A stretch of 64,000 bases of DNA from DATARR01 sp034666985 (GTDB lineage: Bacteria > Acidobacteriota > Thermoanaerobaculia > Multivoradales > UBA5704). Position numbers and translations under genes: made by a program. Of the stretch, positions 32,761 to 41,142 are shown in pieces; position 1 is the stretch's first letter, and each line of letters opens with the position of its first letter. Below the pieces are notes generated by a model. That model worked only from the letters and a program-made list of their open reading frames with translations. It had not been told where the DNA came from and did no database searches. The stretch is taken from assembly GCA_034666985.1 (NCBI GenBank), contig JAXDKS010000026.1, positions 67,994 to 131,993 of the forward strand, read 5' to 3'.

Positions 32761-33840
32761 ATGCGATTCACCCGATTCCTGCCGCTCCTGCTCCTGATGC
32801 TCCCGACGGTGGCCTGCGCTCCCAAGACGGAGATCCCGGAGGAGGCTCCCCCCCTGCCGGTGAAGCTGGAGAAGGTGGAGCGGGTCTCGTTCCAGCCCAC
32901 GCTGACCCTGCTGGGGGTGGTGCGACCGTCCGGCGAGGCGCAGGTGGTGATCCCCGTCTCCGGCCGTCTGCATTACCCCGCCCGGTTCCGCGACGGACTC
33001 TCGTCGGGCGTGCAGGTGCGAGCCGGCGAGGTGCTCGCCCGGGTCGACAACCAGGACGCCGAGCAGGGCCTCGCCGAGGCCCGGCTGCGGCTCGAGGCGG
33101 CGAACCGCGAGCTGGCCCGCTACCAGCGGGCGTTCGAGAGCGGCGTCGTCCCCGCAGCCCAGCTCGCCCAGTACAAGGCCGAGTCCGACCTCGCGGCGCA
33201 GCGCCTCACCGCTGCCCGCGAGCGGCGGTCGAGCCTCGACCTGCGCTCGCCGGTCGCCGGCTGGCTGCTGATCGAGCGGCGCCTCCCCCCCGAGGGAGAG
33301 GTGCAGGCCGGCACGGCGCTCGCCCGCATCGCTGCCGGCGGCGCGCCCAAGGTGGAAGCGCGAGCCGCGGCGGGCGACCGCGGGCGGCTCCACGAGGGGT
33401 TGGGGGTGCGGTTCGTCGTCGCAGGATCGGTCGGATCGGTCGGATCTGCTGGCCGCGGGGTGATCCGCGAGATCTCGCCCGTGGTCGACGCCGGGGGGAC
33501 GATCGCCGTGGTGGCCGAGGTCACGGAGGGGGCGGCCCTGCCTGCCCCGGGCGAGGGGGTGGAGGTGCAGGTGGAGCTCGACCGCCGGGAGCAGACGCTG
33601 ACCGTGCCCGAGGAGTCGCTGCTAATCTCCGAGGGGGGCGCCGCCGTCTTCGTGGCCGAGGGCGGAACCGCCAAGCGGAAGACAGTGACCACGGGCGGCC
33701 GGGCGGGGGGGCGGATCGAGGTGCTCTCCGGCCTCTCGCCGGGCGACAAGGTGGTGGTGGACGGCGCGTCCCTCCTCTCCGAGGGCGTACGGGTGACGGC
33801 GGTCGAGGAGCCGGCGCCGGCCGGAGGAGGAAGCCGGTGA
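32761..33840 (+). CDS. RND-type membrane-fusion (adaptor) lipoprotein
   Basis: 359 residues. ATG 32761 is chosen because GGAGG stands 5 bases before it. Lipobox near LPTVAC (residues 15-20) anchors it in the inner membrane. Order of parts: barrel-sandwich half (VVIPVSGRLHY, VRAGEVLARVDNQDAEQ), an alpha hairpin (ARLRLEAANRELARYQRAFESGVVPAAQLAQ), the second lipoyl half (LRSPVAGWLLIERRLPPEGEVQAGTALARI), a beta barrel and a membrane-proximal domain (VTTGGRAGGRIEVLSGLSPGDKVVVDGASLL). This is the standard adaptor of tripartite pumps. The outer-membrane channel is not encoded here. Confidence 0.92.
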   Translation: MRFTRFLPLLLLMLPTVACAPKTEIPEEAPPLPVKLEKVERVSFQPTLTLLGVVRPSGEAQVVIPVSGRLHYPARFRDGLSSGVQVRAGEVLARVDNQDAEQGLAEARLRLEAANRELARYQRAFESGVVPAAQLAQYKAESDLAAQRLTAARERRSSLDLRSPVAGWLLIERRLPPEGEVQAGTALARIAAGGAPKVEARAAAGDRGRLHEGLGVRFVVAGSVGSVGSAGRGVIREISPVVDAGGTIAVVAEVTEGAALPAPGEGVEVQVELDRREQTLTVPEESLLISEGGAAVFVAEGGTAKRKTVTTGGRAGGRIEVLSGLSPGDKVVVDGASLLSEGVRVTAVEEPAPAGGGSR

Positions 33841-36812
33841 TCGCGGGGATCGATCCCATCCGCCGCGCCATCGAGCGCCCCGTCTCGACCCTGCTGGGCG
33901 CCTTGACGGTGGTGGTGCTCGGGGTCTTCTCCCTGCTGCGCCTGCCCGTCTCCCTGCTGCCCGCCCTGGAGCGGCCGCGCCTGGAGATCACGGCGTCGGC
34001 GCCGGGGAGCGGCCGGGACGAGGTGCTGGAGCGGATCACCCGGCCCCTGGAGCAGCGCCTCGCCGCCCTCTCCGGCGTGACCTCGGTGCGCAGCACCACC
34101 GGCGACGGCTACGCCCGCGTCACCGTCGAGAGCGAGTGGCAGACCGACGCCGACCGCCTGCGCATCGAGGCCGAGCGCCGCCTGGCCGGGCTCGAGACCC
34201 CGGGCGCGACCCTCACCGTGGAGCTCGCCGCGGGCGACGCGGAGCCGATCGCCGAGGTGGCGGTCTTTGGAGGCCCAGGCGGATCAGCCACGGCCCGCGC
34301 CGCCTTCACCCGCCAGGTGCTGGCCCCCGAGCTGGCCCGCCTGGAAGGGGCGGGGCGGATCGAGACCCTGGGCCTGGCGCCGCTCCACCCGGTCGTCCGC
34401 CCGCGCTCCGCGGCCCTGGCCGCCCGCGGGCTCACCTCCGCGGACGTGGTGGCGCGTCTGCGCACCGTGGGGGCCAGCGTGGCCGCCGGTCGGGCCCGCG
34501 CCGGGGCCTCCTCCCGCCCCCTCCTGGTGCGGGAGGACGCGGGCTCGCTCGACGACCTGCGCGCCCTGCGCATTCCCGGGACTCGGGGCGAGAGCGTGCT
34601 CGGGGACGTGGCCTCGGTGGGATTGGAAGAGGTGCGGGACGACTCCTTCTTCCGTCTCGGGGGCCGGGAGGGAACGCTGGTGCGGGTCTTCCGCGCTCCG
34701 GAGGCGAACGCCGTGGCCCTGGCCGCCCGGGTTCGCGAGCGGGTGGAGAGCCTGAGCCGCCGCTCCACCTCGGGCCTCCGCGTCGAGCTGGTGGCGGACC
34801 GCAGCGCCGAGGTGGTGGCGGCCCTGAAGGAGATGGGGATCGCCGCCCTCCTCGGCCTTGCCCTCGGGATCGCCGTGCTGCGCTTCATGCTCGGCCGCTG
34901 GCGGCCGACGCTGGCCTTGTCGGTGGCCGTGCCCGCCTCCCTGCTCGCCGCCTTCTCCGGCTTCTACCTCGCGGGGCTGTCGCTCGACGTCGTCTCCCTC
35001 GCCGGCCTGGCCCTCGCGGCCGGCATGCTGGTGGACAGCTCGATCGTGGTGCTGGAGGCCATCGAGACGGCCCGGGCCCGCGGCGAGGAAGAGCCCGAAA
35101 TCGCCGGCACGAAGCAGATCGCCATGCCGGTGATCGCGGGCTTCCTGGCCACCGCCGTGGTCTTCCTCCCCCTCATCTATTTAAAGGGTTTGGCGCGGGC
35201 CTTCTTCGGTGCCCAGGCCTTCGCCATCGTGACCTCGCTCGCGGCCTCGCTCCTCTTCTCGCTCACCGTTACCCCCGTCCTCGCCCGCAGCCGGCGGCCT
35301 TCCGGGGCCGGCCGCAGCCCGGGGCGGGAGGCCTATCTTCGCCTCCTGGACGGAGTCCTCACCCGGCCTTCCGCCGCCGTGCTGGCGGGAACGGCCGTGG
35401 CCGCCCTGGCCCTCCTCGCCGTGGGCCTCCTGCCTCGCGAGCTGGTGCCGGACGCCGCGACCCGCGATCTGGTGGTGCGCTACCGGCTGGCCCCGGACCT
35501 GATGCCCGAGGCGGCCCGGCGGCAGGGCGCGCTCGTCGAAACTCGGACTATTGCGGCCCTGGGCGGGCTCCCGGCCTCCCGCCTCGCCGTGCAGCTCCCC
35601 GCGGCGGAGCACGCGAGTGGGACCGACCGGGAGGAGACCGGCCGCATCGAGCTGCGCTTCGCCGATCCTCCCACGGCAGCCCGGGTCCGGCCGCAGCTCC
35701 GGGCCGCTCTCGCCCGCCTCCCGGGCATCGAGGTCTGGGTGGAGCCGCGGGCCAGCGCCTTCGTGGAGTCGATCGAGCGCACCGGCCGCCGGCTGGAGGT
35801 GGTGGCCTCGGCTGCCACCCCGGAGCGGGCGGCAGATCTTTCCCGACGAGTGGCGGAAAGGCTGGGAAAGGCCGGCCTGCGCGAGTCCGTCGGCCGGAGG
35901 GAGGGACCGACCCCCGCCGTCCTCCTGGCCTGGGATCTACCCCGCTTGGCCGCTCTGGCCAGGGACCGCGATCGCCTCGAAGGTCAGGTGCGGGACGGGC
36001 TTGGGGATCAGACCGCCGGCCGCGCCCGCATCGAGGGGGTCGAGCCCGAGATCCTCGTGCGCGCCGCCGAGCCGGAGGATCCGGGTCTGATCCCGATCAC
36101 CGCCGGAGAAGGCGTCGTGCCCCTGACAGCCTTAGCCCATCTCGGCTCCGGCTCGCGACCGCCTGCCCTGGAGCGGGAGGACGGCGTCCCCGCCATGCGC
36201 CGGGCCTTCGAAGGAACTTCTCGGCGAGATCCGGACGAGCTGCTTGCCGGAATCGCCCGCGCCGCGGACGAGGAGGTCGCTCCCGCCGGTCAGGCCCTGG
36301 AGCTGCGCCGGGCCTTCGGCCAGCTCCGCCTCGCCCTGATCCTCTCGCTCGTCCTCGTCTTCCTGACCGTGGCAGCCCTCTACGAGTCGCTGAAGACGCC
36401 CCTGGTGGTGATGTCGACCGTGCCGGTCGCCCTCGGCGGCGCTCTCGGCCTGCTGGCGATCACGGGGCAGACGCTCAACGTCCTCTCCTTCCTGGGATTG
36501 ATCCTCCTCGCCGGCATCGTGGTCAACAACGCCATCGTCTTCGTCCACCGGGTCGAGGACCACCGGCGCTCCGGCCGCGAGATGGACGCGGCCATCCGCC
36601 TCGCCGGGGCCGAGCGCTACCGGCCGATCCTGATGACCACCCTCGCCACCGTGGCCGGCATGCTCCCGCTCGCCCTGCTGGGCGGCGAGGGGGTCGAGCT
36701 GCGGCGGGCCTTGGCCCTCACCGTCATCGGTGGAATGACGACCGCCATCTTCGCCTCGCTCCTCCTGGTGCCGGTCCTCTACAGGTTCGCTCACCGTAGA
36801 GGGGGCCGATGA
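33837..36812 (+). CDS. RND efflux permease
   Basis: 991 residues from GTG 33837 (GTGA overlap with the adaptor). Twelve-helix RND plan: TM1 at 20-40 (LLGALTVVVLGVFSLLRLPVS), porter domain 40-325, TM2-6, TM7 near 515, second porter domain, TM8-12 to the end. TM4 contains AAGMLVDSSIVVLEAIE, keeping one of the two proton-relay Asp (D400; the neighbour is Ser), as in heavy-metal/HME-type pumps. TM10 has GIVVNNAIVFVHRVED. It should drive proton-coupled export together with the adaptor; substrate unknown. The stop overlaps the next start (ATGA). Confidence 0.93.
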   Translation: MIAGIDPIRRAIERPVSTLLGALTVVVLGVFSLLRLPVSLLPALERPRLEITASAPGSGRDEVLERITRPLEQRLAALSGVTSVRSTTGDGYARVTVESEWQTDADRLRIEAERRLAGLETPGATLTVELAAGDAEPIAEVAVFGGPGGSATARAAFTRQVLAPELARLEGAGRIETLGLAPLHPVVRPRSAALAARGLTSADVVARLRTVGASVAAGRARAGASSRPLLVREDAGSLDDLRALRIPGTRGESVLGDVASVGLEEVRDDSFFRLGGREGTLVRVFRAPEANAVALAARVRERVESLSRRSTSGLRVELVADRSAEVVAALKEMGIAALLGLALGIAVLRFMLGRWRPTLALSVAVPASLLAAFSGFYLAGLSLDVVSLAGLALAAGMLVDSSIVVLEAIETARARGEEEPEIAGTKQIAMPVIAGFLATAVVFLPLIYLKGLARAFFGAQAFAIVTSLAASLLFSLTVTPVLARSRRPSGAGRSPGREAYLRLLDGVLTRPSAAVLAGTAVAALALLAVGLLPRELVPDAATRDLVVRYRLAPDLMPEAARRQGALVETRTIAALGGLPASRLAVQLPAAEHASGTDREETGRIELRFADPPTAARVRPQLRAALARLPGIEVWVEPRASAFVESIERTGRRLEVVASAATPERAADLSRRVAERLGKAGLRESVGRREGPTPAVLLAWDLPRLAALARDRDRLEGQVRDGLGDQTAGRARIEGVEPEILVRAAEPEDPGLIPITAGEGVVPLTALAHLGSGSRPPALEREDGVPAMRRAFEGTSRRDPDELLAGIARAADEEVAPAGQALELRRAFGQLRLALILSLVLVFLTVAALYESLKTPLVVMSTVPVALGGALGLLAITGQTLNVLSFLGLILLAGIVVNNAIVFVHRVEDHRRSGREMDAAIRLAGAERYRPILMTTLATVAGMLPLALLGGEGVELRRALALTVIGGMTTAIFASLLLVPVLYRFAHRRGGR

Positions 36813-39800
36813 AGGACCGCATGATCGCCCGGCTGATCCTCACCTTCGCCTTGCTGGTGCTGGGGGGGGTGGCCCTGGCGCGCCTGCCCCTCGACTACCT
36901 GCCCCGGCAGAGCTTCCCGGAGCTGACTGTGGGGCTCGACCTGGGGGAGGACCGCGATCCGGGCGAGGTGGCCCGCGAGTGGATCGAGCCCATCGAGAGC
37001 GCCATCCGTTCCCTGGGACGGGTGCGGGGGATGGCGGGCGAGGTGCGGACCGACGGCGCCACCCTCACCGTGCGCTTCGCGCCAGGGACCGATCCCGAGC
37101 GCAAGGCCGCGCGCCTCGACTCGGAGCTCGCCCGGCTCCGTACCCGGCTGCCAGAGGGTGCTTCTCTATGGGTGGACCCCGCGGCCGAGAGGGACGGGGA
37201 CTTCCTGGCTCTCGTCTGGCTCTCCGGCGTCCGCGATGTCCGCGATGACGCCGACGCCCGGGCCGCGGCCGAGGCCCTCCGCGCCGTGCCCGGCGTGCGG
37301 GCCGTGGAGCTCGTGGGCGTACGGGACGAGGAGGTGCGCGTGGAGCTCGCCGCCGGCGCCGCCGATCCCTGGGGGCAGGCAACGAACATCCTCGGCGAAG
37401 CCCGGCGTTGGCTGCGGGTGCCCGCCCTGGGCTGGAGCCGCGCCGGGAACCGCCGCCGGCCGGTGATTGCCGCAGCCGGCGGCGAGTTGGCGTCCCTGCC
37501 GGTCGGCGCCCTTCCCCTGGGCTCGGCCGCATCGATCCACGACGGCCGCAAGCCGCCCCGGGCCGAGATCCGCTTCCGCGGCCGGCCCGCCCGGGCCCTC
37601 TACGTCTGGCGCACCCGCGACGCCTCTCCCCTGGAGGTCGACAGTACCCTGCGCCGCCATCTCGCCCATCTGCCAGGAGGCGTACGCGGCGAGGTCGGCT
37701 GGAGCGACGCCGATCCCCTCCGCGACCTCGTGCGTCGCCTGGCGCTGGCCGGTCTCCTGGGGATGATCCTCGCCGCCGCGGCCGGCGCTTGGCGATCCGG
37801 CCTCCGGGGAGCCCTCGCCCTCGCCCTCGCCGTGCCCGCCGTGGTGACCGCGGCAGCCAACGCCTTCCTCCTGACCGGCGTGCCGCTCGACGTCACCACC
37901 CTGACGGCCCTGGCCATCGCCGCCGCCAGCCTCCTCCCCCTGGCCGCCCTGCGCCTCACCCGGCGGGACGGCTTCTGGACCTGGGGAATTACCGCCATCG
38001 CGGCCGCCGCCGTGGTCCCCGTCGCCGTGGCCCTGGCCGGCGCCGAGCTGGGCCCCCTCCTCGCCGAGCCCGCGTTAGCCCTGCTGCTCGCCGTGGCGGC
38101 GGGGGTGGGGGCGGTAGCGATGTTGCCCACCGGGGTTCCTGTAGGGTGCGCTGTGCGCACCTTCGACATCGGTGACGGTGCGCATAGCGCACCCTACGGC
38201 AATACCGCCCACCTGAGACACCCCTCTCCCCCCGGGAGAGGGGCCGGGGGTGAGGCTTCGGAGCGCACGCGGCCGAATTCACCACGGACCTTCTGGACAT
38301 CCTCTAGAAGCCTCATCCAATCCACCCTCCGCGACCCCGGCACCGTCCTCCTCGCCGCGACCACGGCGGCCTACCTCGCGATCGCCGTCTTCGGTGCCGC
38401 CCTCGTGCCCCGCCCAGGGAGCCTGCGACCGGACCAGGCCAACCTCTCCCTCACCTTGCGCCTGCCCCCCGGTGCCACCCTGGAGGAGACCGTCCGCCGG
38501 GCGGCCAAGGCCGAGGAGCTGCTCGCCAAGGCTGAAGAGATGGAGCGCTTCTGGAGCTACTCGATCCCGGGTCTGTCCCGTCTCACGGCCGAGCTGAGGT
38601 CGGGCGCCCGCACTCCGGAGGGCCGGTCGCTCGTGGCCACCCGCCTGCGCTACGGGCTCGGCGGCGCGGGCGCGGTCGAGATCTCATCAGGCGCCCGCGC
38701 CTCCTCGACAGGCAACACCGGATTCTTGGCCGATCTCGAGGACCGCGCGGAGACCGACGAGCCCGCGACCTCCTACCGCGTCGTGCTGCGCGGTGCCGAC
38801 CTCGGCGCCGTGCGGACAGGCTACGACCGCCTGCTCCAGCGCCTCACGACCCTCAAGATCCCGAGCTATCGGATCGCGGGCTGGGGCGAGCCGGCCATCC
38901 ACCTGGTGCTCCGCCCCCGCGCCGGCACTACCCCCGCCGAGGCCGCGTCGCTCGCCGCCCGGCTGCGGCGGGAGAGCGCGCCGCCGCCCGCCCTCATCCT
39001 GCCGCCGGCCCTCCCGGGCGGGCCACAGCGGTCGCTCACCGTCGTCCCCGCCGGCACGCCGCTGGACTCCGACCGCGCCGTGCCCCAGATCGCGACCCTC
39101 CTCGAGCAGCCCATGATCCTGGGGGGTCTGGACGGCCGGGTGGTGGTCCCCACCGCGCTCGTGGCGCCGTCCGAGGAATTCCTCCACCCCCGGGTGGCCC
39201 GCCAGTCCGGCCGCTTCGTGGTGCCGGTGGAGATCCAGCTCCCCTACAGTGCCGAGGAGGTCCGCAAGGAGAAGCGGAAGGATCTCGACCGCAGCCTCAG
39301 CCAGCTCCCGCTTCCCCCGGGATGCGACCTCGAGCGCCCCGTCCTCGGCTTCGATCTCTGGCAGCGGGACCGCCTGCGGGTGATCGCCCTGGCTCTCTCC
39401 ATGCCCCTCCTCCTCTTCGCCGTGGCCGCCTGCCGGCTCGGCTCCCTGCTGCGGGGGACCACGGCCTTGATCCCCCTGGCCCTGGGGCTGGTGGCGGCCC
39501 TGCCGCTGGTGGGGAGCGGCCTCGGGCATCTGGACGAGCTCACCGTCTTCACCCTCGCCGCGAGCCTCGCCCTCGCCCTCCCCTCCGCGGCCGAAGTGGC
39601 TGCCGGGAGCGCCGAGGGGGGCGGCCGGCTCTATCGCGACCTGCGCCGTCAGGTCCCCTGGCTCGTAGCCGCGGCACCGGCGCTGGTCCTCGGGCTGGCG
39701 GCGGCGACCCTGGGGGCGGACCCGGCGAGCCATCCCTGGTCCGTGCCCCTGCGCGCCGCGGCCGTGGCGGGAGGCGCCGCCCTCGCCGGCTCGGCGCTCC

Positions 39801-40792
39801 TCACCCCCGCCCTCCTCCTCGCCGGCAGCCGCTGGCGCCATCGCGATCCCGAGGCGGAGAGGCAGCGCCGGCGTCCCCCCGTCTGGAGCGAGCCGGGCGA
39901 GCCCATCCTGGAAGTGAGGAGCCTGACCAAGACCTATGGCGGCAGCTTCCGGGCCTTGACGGCCGTGGACTTCACCCTGACACCGGGGATCGTCGGCCTC
40001 CTGGGACCCAACGGCGCGGGCAAGACGACCCTGCTGCGCATCGTCACCGGCCTGCTGGAGCCCACCCGCGGCTCGGTGCGCTTCCGGAGCGTGCCCATCA
40101 CCGCCGCGAACCTGGCGGCCTACCGGCAGGGCATCGGCTTCCTCCCCCAGGAGTTCAACGCCTACCCGGGCTTCACCGCCGAGCAGTTCCTCGATCACTG
40201 GGCCCGCGAGAGGGGGATGAACGACCCCCGCGCCCGCCGGGACGAGATCGACCGTCTCCTCGCCGCCGTGGGCCTCGCCGAGCACGCCGGGCGCAAGGTG
40301 CGCGACTACTCCGGCGGCATGCGCCAGCGCGTGGGCATCGCCCGCGCCCTCCTGGGAGCGCCTCCCATCCTGGTGGTGGACGAGCCCACGACCGGCCTCG
40401 ACGTCGAATCGCGCAACCGTTTCCGCCAGATCCTCCTCGAACAGGCCGGCGAGCGCATCGTCATCTTCTCCACCCACATCGCCAGCGACGTCGAAGCCGC
40501 CGCCCGCCGCATCCTCCTCCTCCACCGCGGCCGCCTCCGCTTCGACGGCACCCCCGAAGCCCTGGTCGAGCGAGCCCGAGGCCGGGTCTTCCGCGCCCTG
40601 GTCACCGACGCCGACCTCCTCGCCTTCGGCCACCGCTACCGCACCACCTCAAGGGTGCGAGTCCTCGAAGGGATCGACGTGCGGGCCATCGCCAGACCGG
40701 GCGAGGAGCCGGCCGGCGAGATCGTGGAGCCCAACCTGGAGGAGGCGTATCTGGCGGAGGTGGACCGGGCGGATGCGGGGGCGGATGGGTGA
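36809..40792 (+). CDS. RND permease fused to a C-terminal ABC ATPase
   Basis: 1327 residues in one uninterrupted frame. Residues 1-1010 follow the RND plan: TM1 (LILTFALLVLGGVALARLPLDYLPRQ), a first porter region, TM2-6 (about 310-450), TM7 near 515, a second porter region and TM8-12 (about 860-1010). The TM4 segment (about 364-383, LTALAIAAASLLPLAALRLT) has no Asp, so the proton relay is lost. Residues 1030-1327 are a full ABC ATPase: Walker A LLGPNGAGKTT near 1064, YSGGMRQRVG near 1167, LVVDEPTTGLD near 1187, STHIASDV near 1219. Residues 440-497 are encoded by two intergenic-type palindromes inserted in frame. I know of no standard family with this fusion. Confidence 0.9.
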   Translation: MKDRMIARLILTFALLVLGGVALARLPLDYLPRQSFPELTVGLDLGEDRDPGEVAREWIEPIESAIRSLGRVRGMAGEVRTDGATLTVRFAPGTDPERKAARLDSELARLRTRLPEGASLWVDPAAERDGDFLALVWLSGVRDVRDDADARAAAEALRAVPGVRAVELVGVRDEEVRVELAAGAADPWGQATNILGEARRWLRVPALGWSRAGNRRRPVIAAAGGELASLPVGALPLGSAASIHDGRKPPRAEIRFRGRPARALYVWRTRDASPLEVDSTLRRHLAHLPGGVRGEVGWSDADPLRDLVRRLALAGLLGMILAAAAGAWRSGLRGALALALAVPAVVTAAANAFLLTGVPLDVTTLTALAIAAASLLPLAALRLTRRDGFWTWGITAIAAAAVVPVAVALAGAELGPLLAEPALALLLAVAAGVGAVAMLPTGVPVGCAVRTFDIGDGAHSAPYGNTAHLRHPSPPGRGAGGEASERTRPNSPRTFWTSSRSLIQSTLRDPGTVLLAATTAAYLAIAVFGAALVPRPGSLRPDQANLSLTLRLPPGATLEETVRRAAKAEELLAKAEEMERFWSYSIPGLSRLTAELRSGARTPEGRSLVATRLRYGLGGAGAVEISSGARASSTGNTGFLADLEDRAETDEPATSYRVVLRGADLGAVRTGYDRLLQRLTTLKIPSYRIAGWGEPAIHLVLRPRAGTTPAEAASLAARLRRESAPPPALILPPALPGGPQRSLTVVPAGTPLDSDRAVPQIATLLEQPMILGGLDGRVVVPTALVAPSEEFLHPRVARQSGRFVVPVEIQLPYSAEEVRKEKRKDLDRSLSQLPLPPGCDLERPVLGFDLWQRDRLRVIALALSMPLLLFAVAACRLGSLLRGTTALIPLALGLVAALPLVGSGLGHLDELTVFTLAASLALALPSAAEVAAGSAEGGGRLYRDLRRQVPWLVAAAPALVLGLAAATLGADPASHPWSVPLRAAAVAGGAALAGSALLTPALLLAGSRWRHRDPEAERQRRRPPVWSEPGEPILEVRSLTKTYGGSFRALTAVDFTLTPGIVGLLGPNGAGKTTLLRIVTGLLEPTRGSVRFRSVPITAANLAAYRQGIGFLPQEFNAYPGFTAEQFLDHWARERGMNDPRARRDEIDRLLAAVGLAEHAGRKVRDYSGGMRQRVGIARALLGAPPILVVDEPTTGLDVESRNRFRQILLEQAGERIVIFSTHIASDVEAAARRILLLHRGRLRFDGTPEALVERARGRVFRALVTDADLLAFGHRYRTTSRVRVLEGIDVRAIARPGEEPAGEIVEPNLEEAYLAEVDRADAGADG
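38141..38197. repeat. REP-like palindrome inside the RND-ABC gene
   Basis: Positions 38141-38161 and 38177-38197 are 21-base arms of an inverted repeat with 20 of 21 complementary positions (GTAGGGTGCGC... / ...GCGCACCCTAC) and a 15-base loop. This is the look of widespread intergenic GTAGGGTGCGC palindromes, yet it lies in frame within codons about 445-463 of the fusion gene. Confidence 0.8.
38221..38243. repeat. Second intergenic-type palindrome inside the RND-ABC gene
   Basis: CCCCTCTCCC (38221-38230), three bases, GGGAGAGGGG (38234-38243): a perfect 10-bp stem followed by CCGGGGGTGAGG, a very common intergenic repeat signature in GC-rich genomes. It directly follows the palindrome at 38141-38197 and is also read through in frame (HPSPPGRGAGGEA). 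Confidence 0.75.
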
Positions 40793-40843
40793 TCCTTGCG
40801 AGAGGGAGCCGCCCCGATCCTTAGCTGCGCTACACTTTGTCCG

Positions 40844-41056
40844 ATGGGTCATACAATCTCGGTTCGTCTCAGCGAAGAGTTGGCCGCCTGGCTCGAAGCA
40901 ACCGCGGCGCGGAACGGTGTGTCGCAGGGCAAGCTCATCCGTGACCAGTTGGAGAAAGCCAGGGCAAGCGGCGAGGGCCAGGGCTTCCTGCGCTTGGCCG
41001 GAGCGGTCAAAGGACCGGAGGACTTGTCTCGCCGCAAGGGCTTTTCGCGCTCGTGA
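40844..41056 (+). CDS. Ribbon-helix-helix antitoxin-like protein
   Basis: 70 residues. MGHTISVRLSEELAAWLEATAARNGVSQGKLIRDQLEKA is a CopG/RHH-type DNA-binding domain (beta strand then two helices); the tail FLRLAGAVKGPEDLSRRKGFSR is that of VapB-type antitoxins. It would bind a PIN toxin and its own promoter as a dimer. ATG 40844 has no Shine-Dalgarno, and a TACACT box at 40831-40836 sits only 7 bases upstream, so the mRNA may be leaderless. The GTGA overlap at its end marks the start of a destroyed toxin gene. Confidence 0.8.
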   Translation: MGHTISVRLSEELAAWLEATAARNGVSQGKLIRDQLEKARASGEGQGFLRLAGAVKGPEDLSRRKGFSRS

Positions 41057-41094
41057 AGGGAATCGCCGACACCGGCGGGCTCTCGTGGCCGTAG
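41053..41094 (+). pseudogene. Remnant of a PIN-domain (VapC-type) toxin
   Basis: GTG 41053 overlaps the antitoxin stop, as vapBC pairs do. The frame begins VKGIADTG, the usual PIN start with its first catalytic Asp, then GLSWP and a TAG stop after 13 codons. Nothing downstream in any frame up to 41142 resumes a PIN domain, so only the 5' tip of the toxin is left. Confidence 0.6.
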
Positions 41095-41142
41095 GGCCGT
41101 AGACCGCGAGAGTGCAGATCTGGTCGCCTGAGGGCGAGCTTT

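Noticed and set aside
41095..41142. Continuation of the PIN toxin by frameshift
   Set aside because: No frame resumes PIN-like sequence; the stretch leads directly into the end of the Uma2-like gene.
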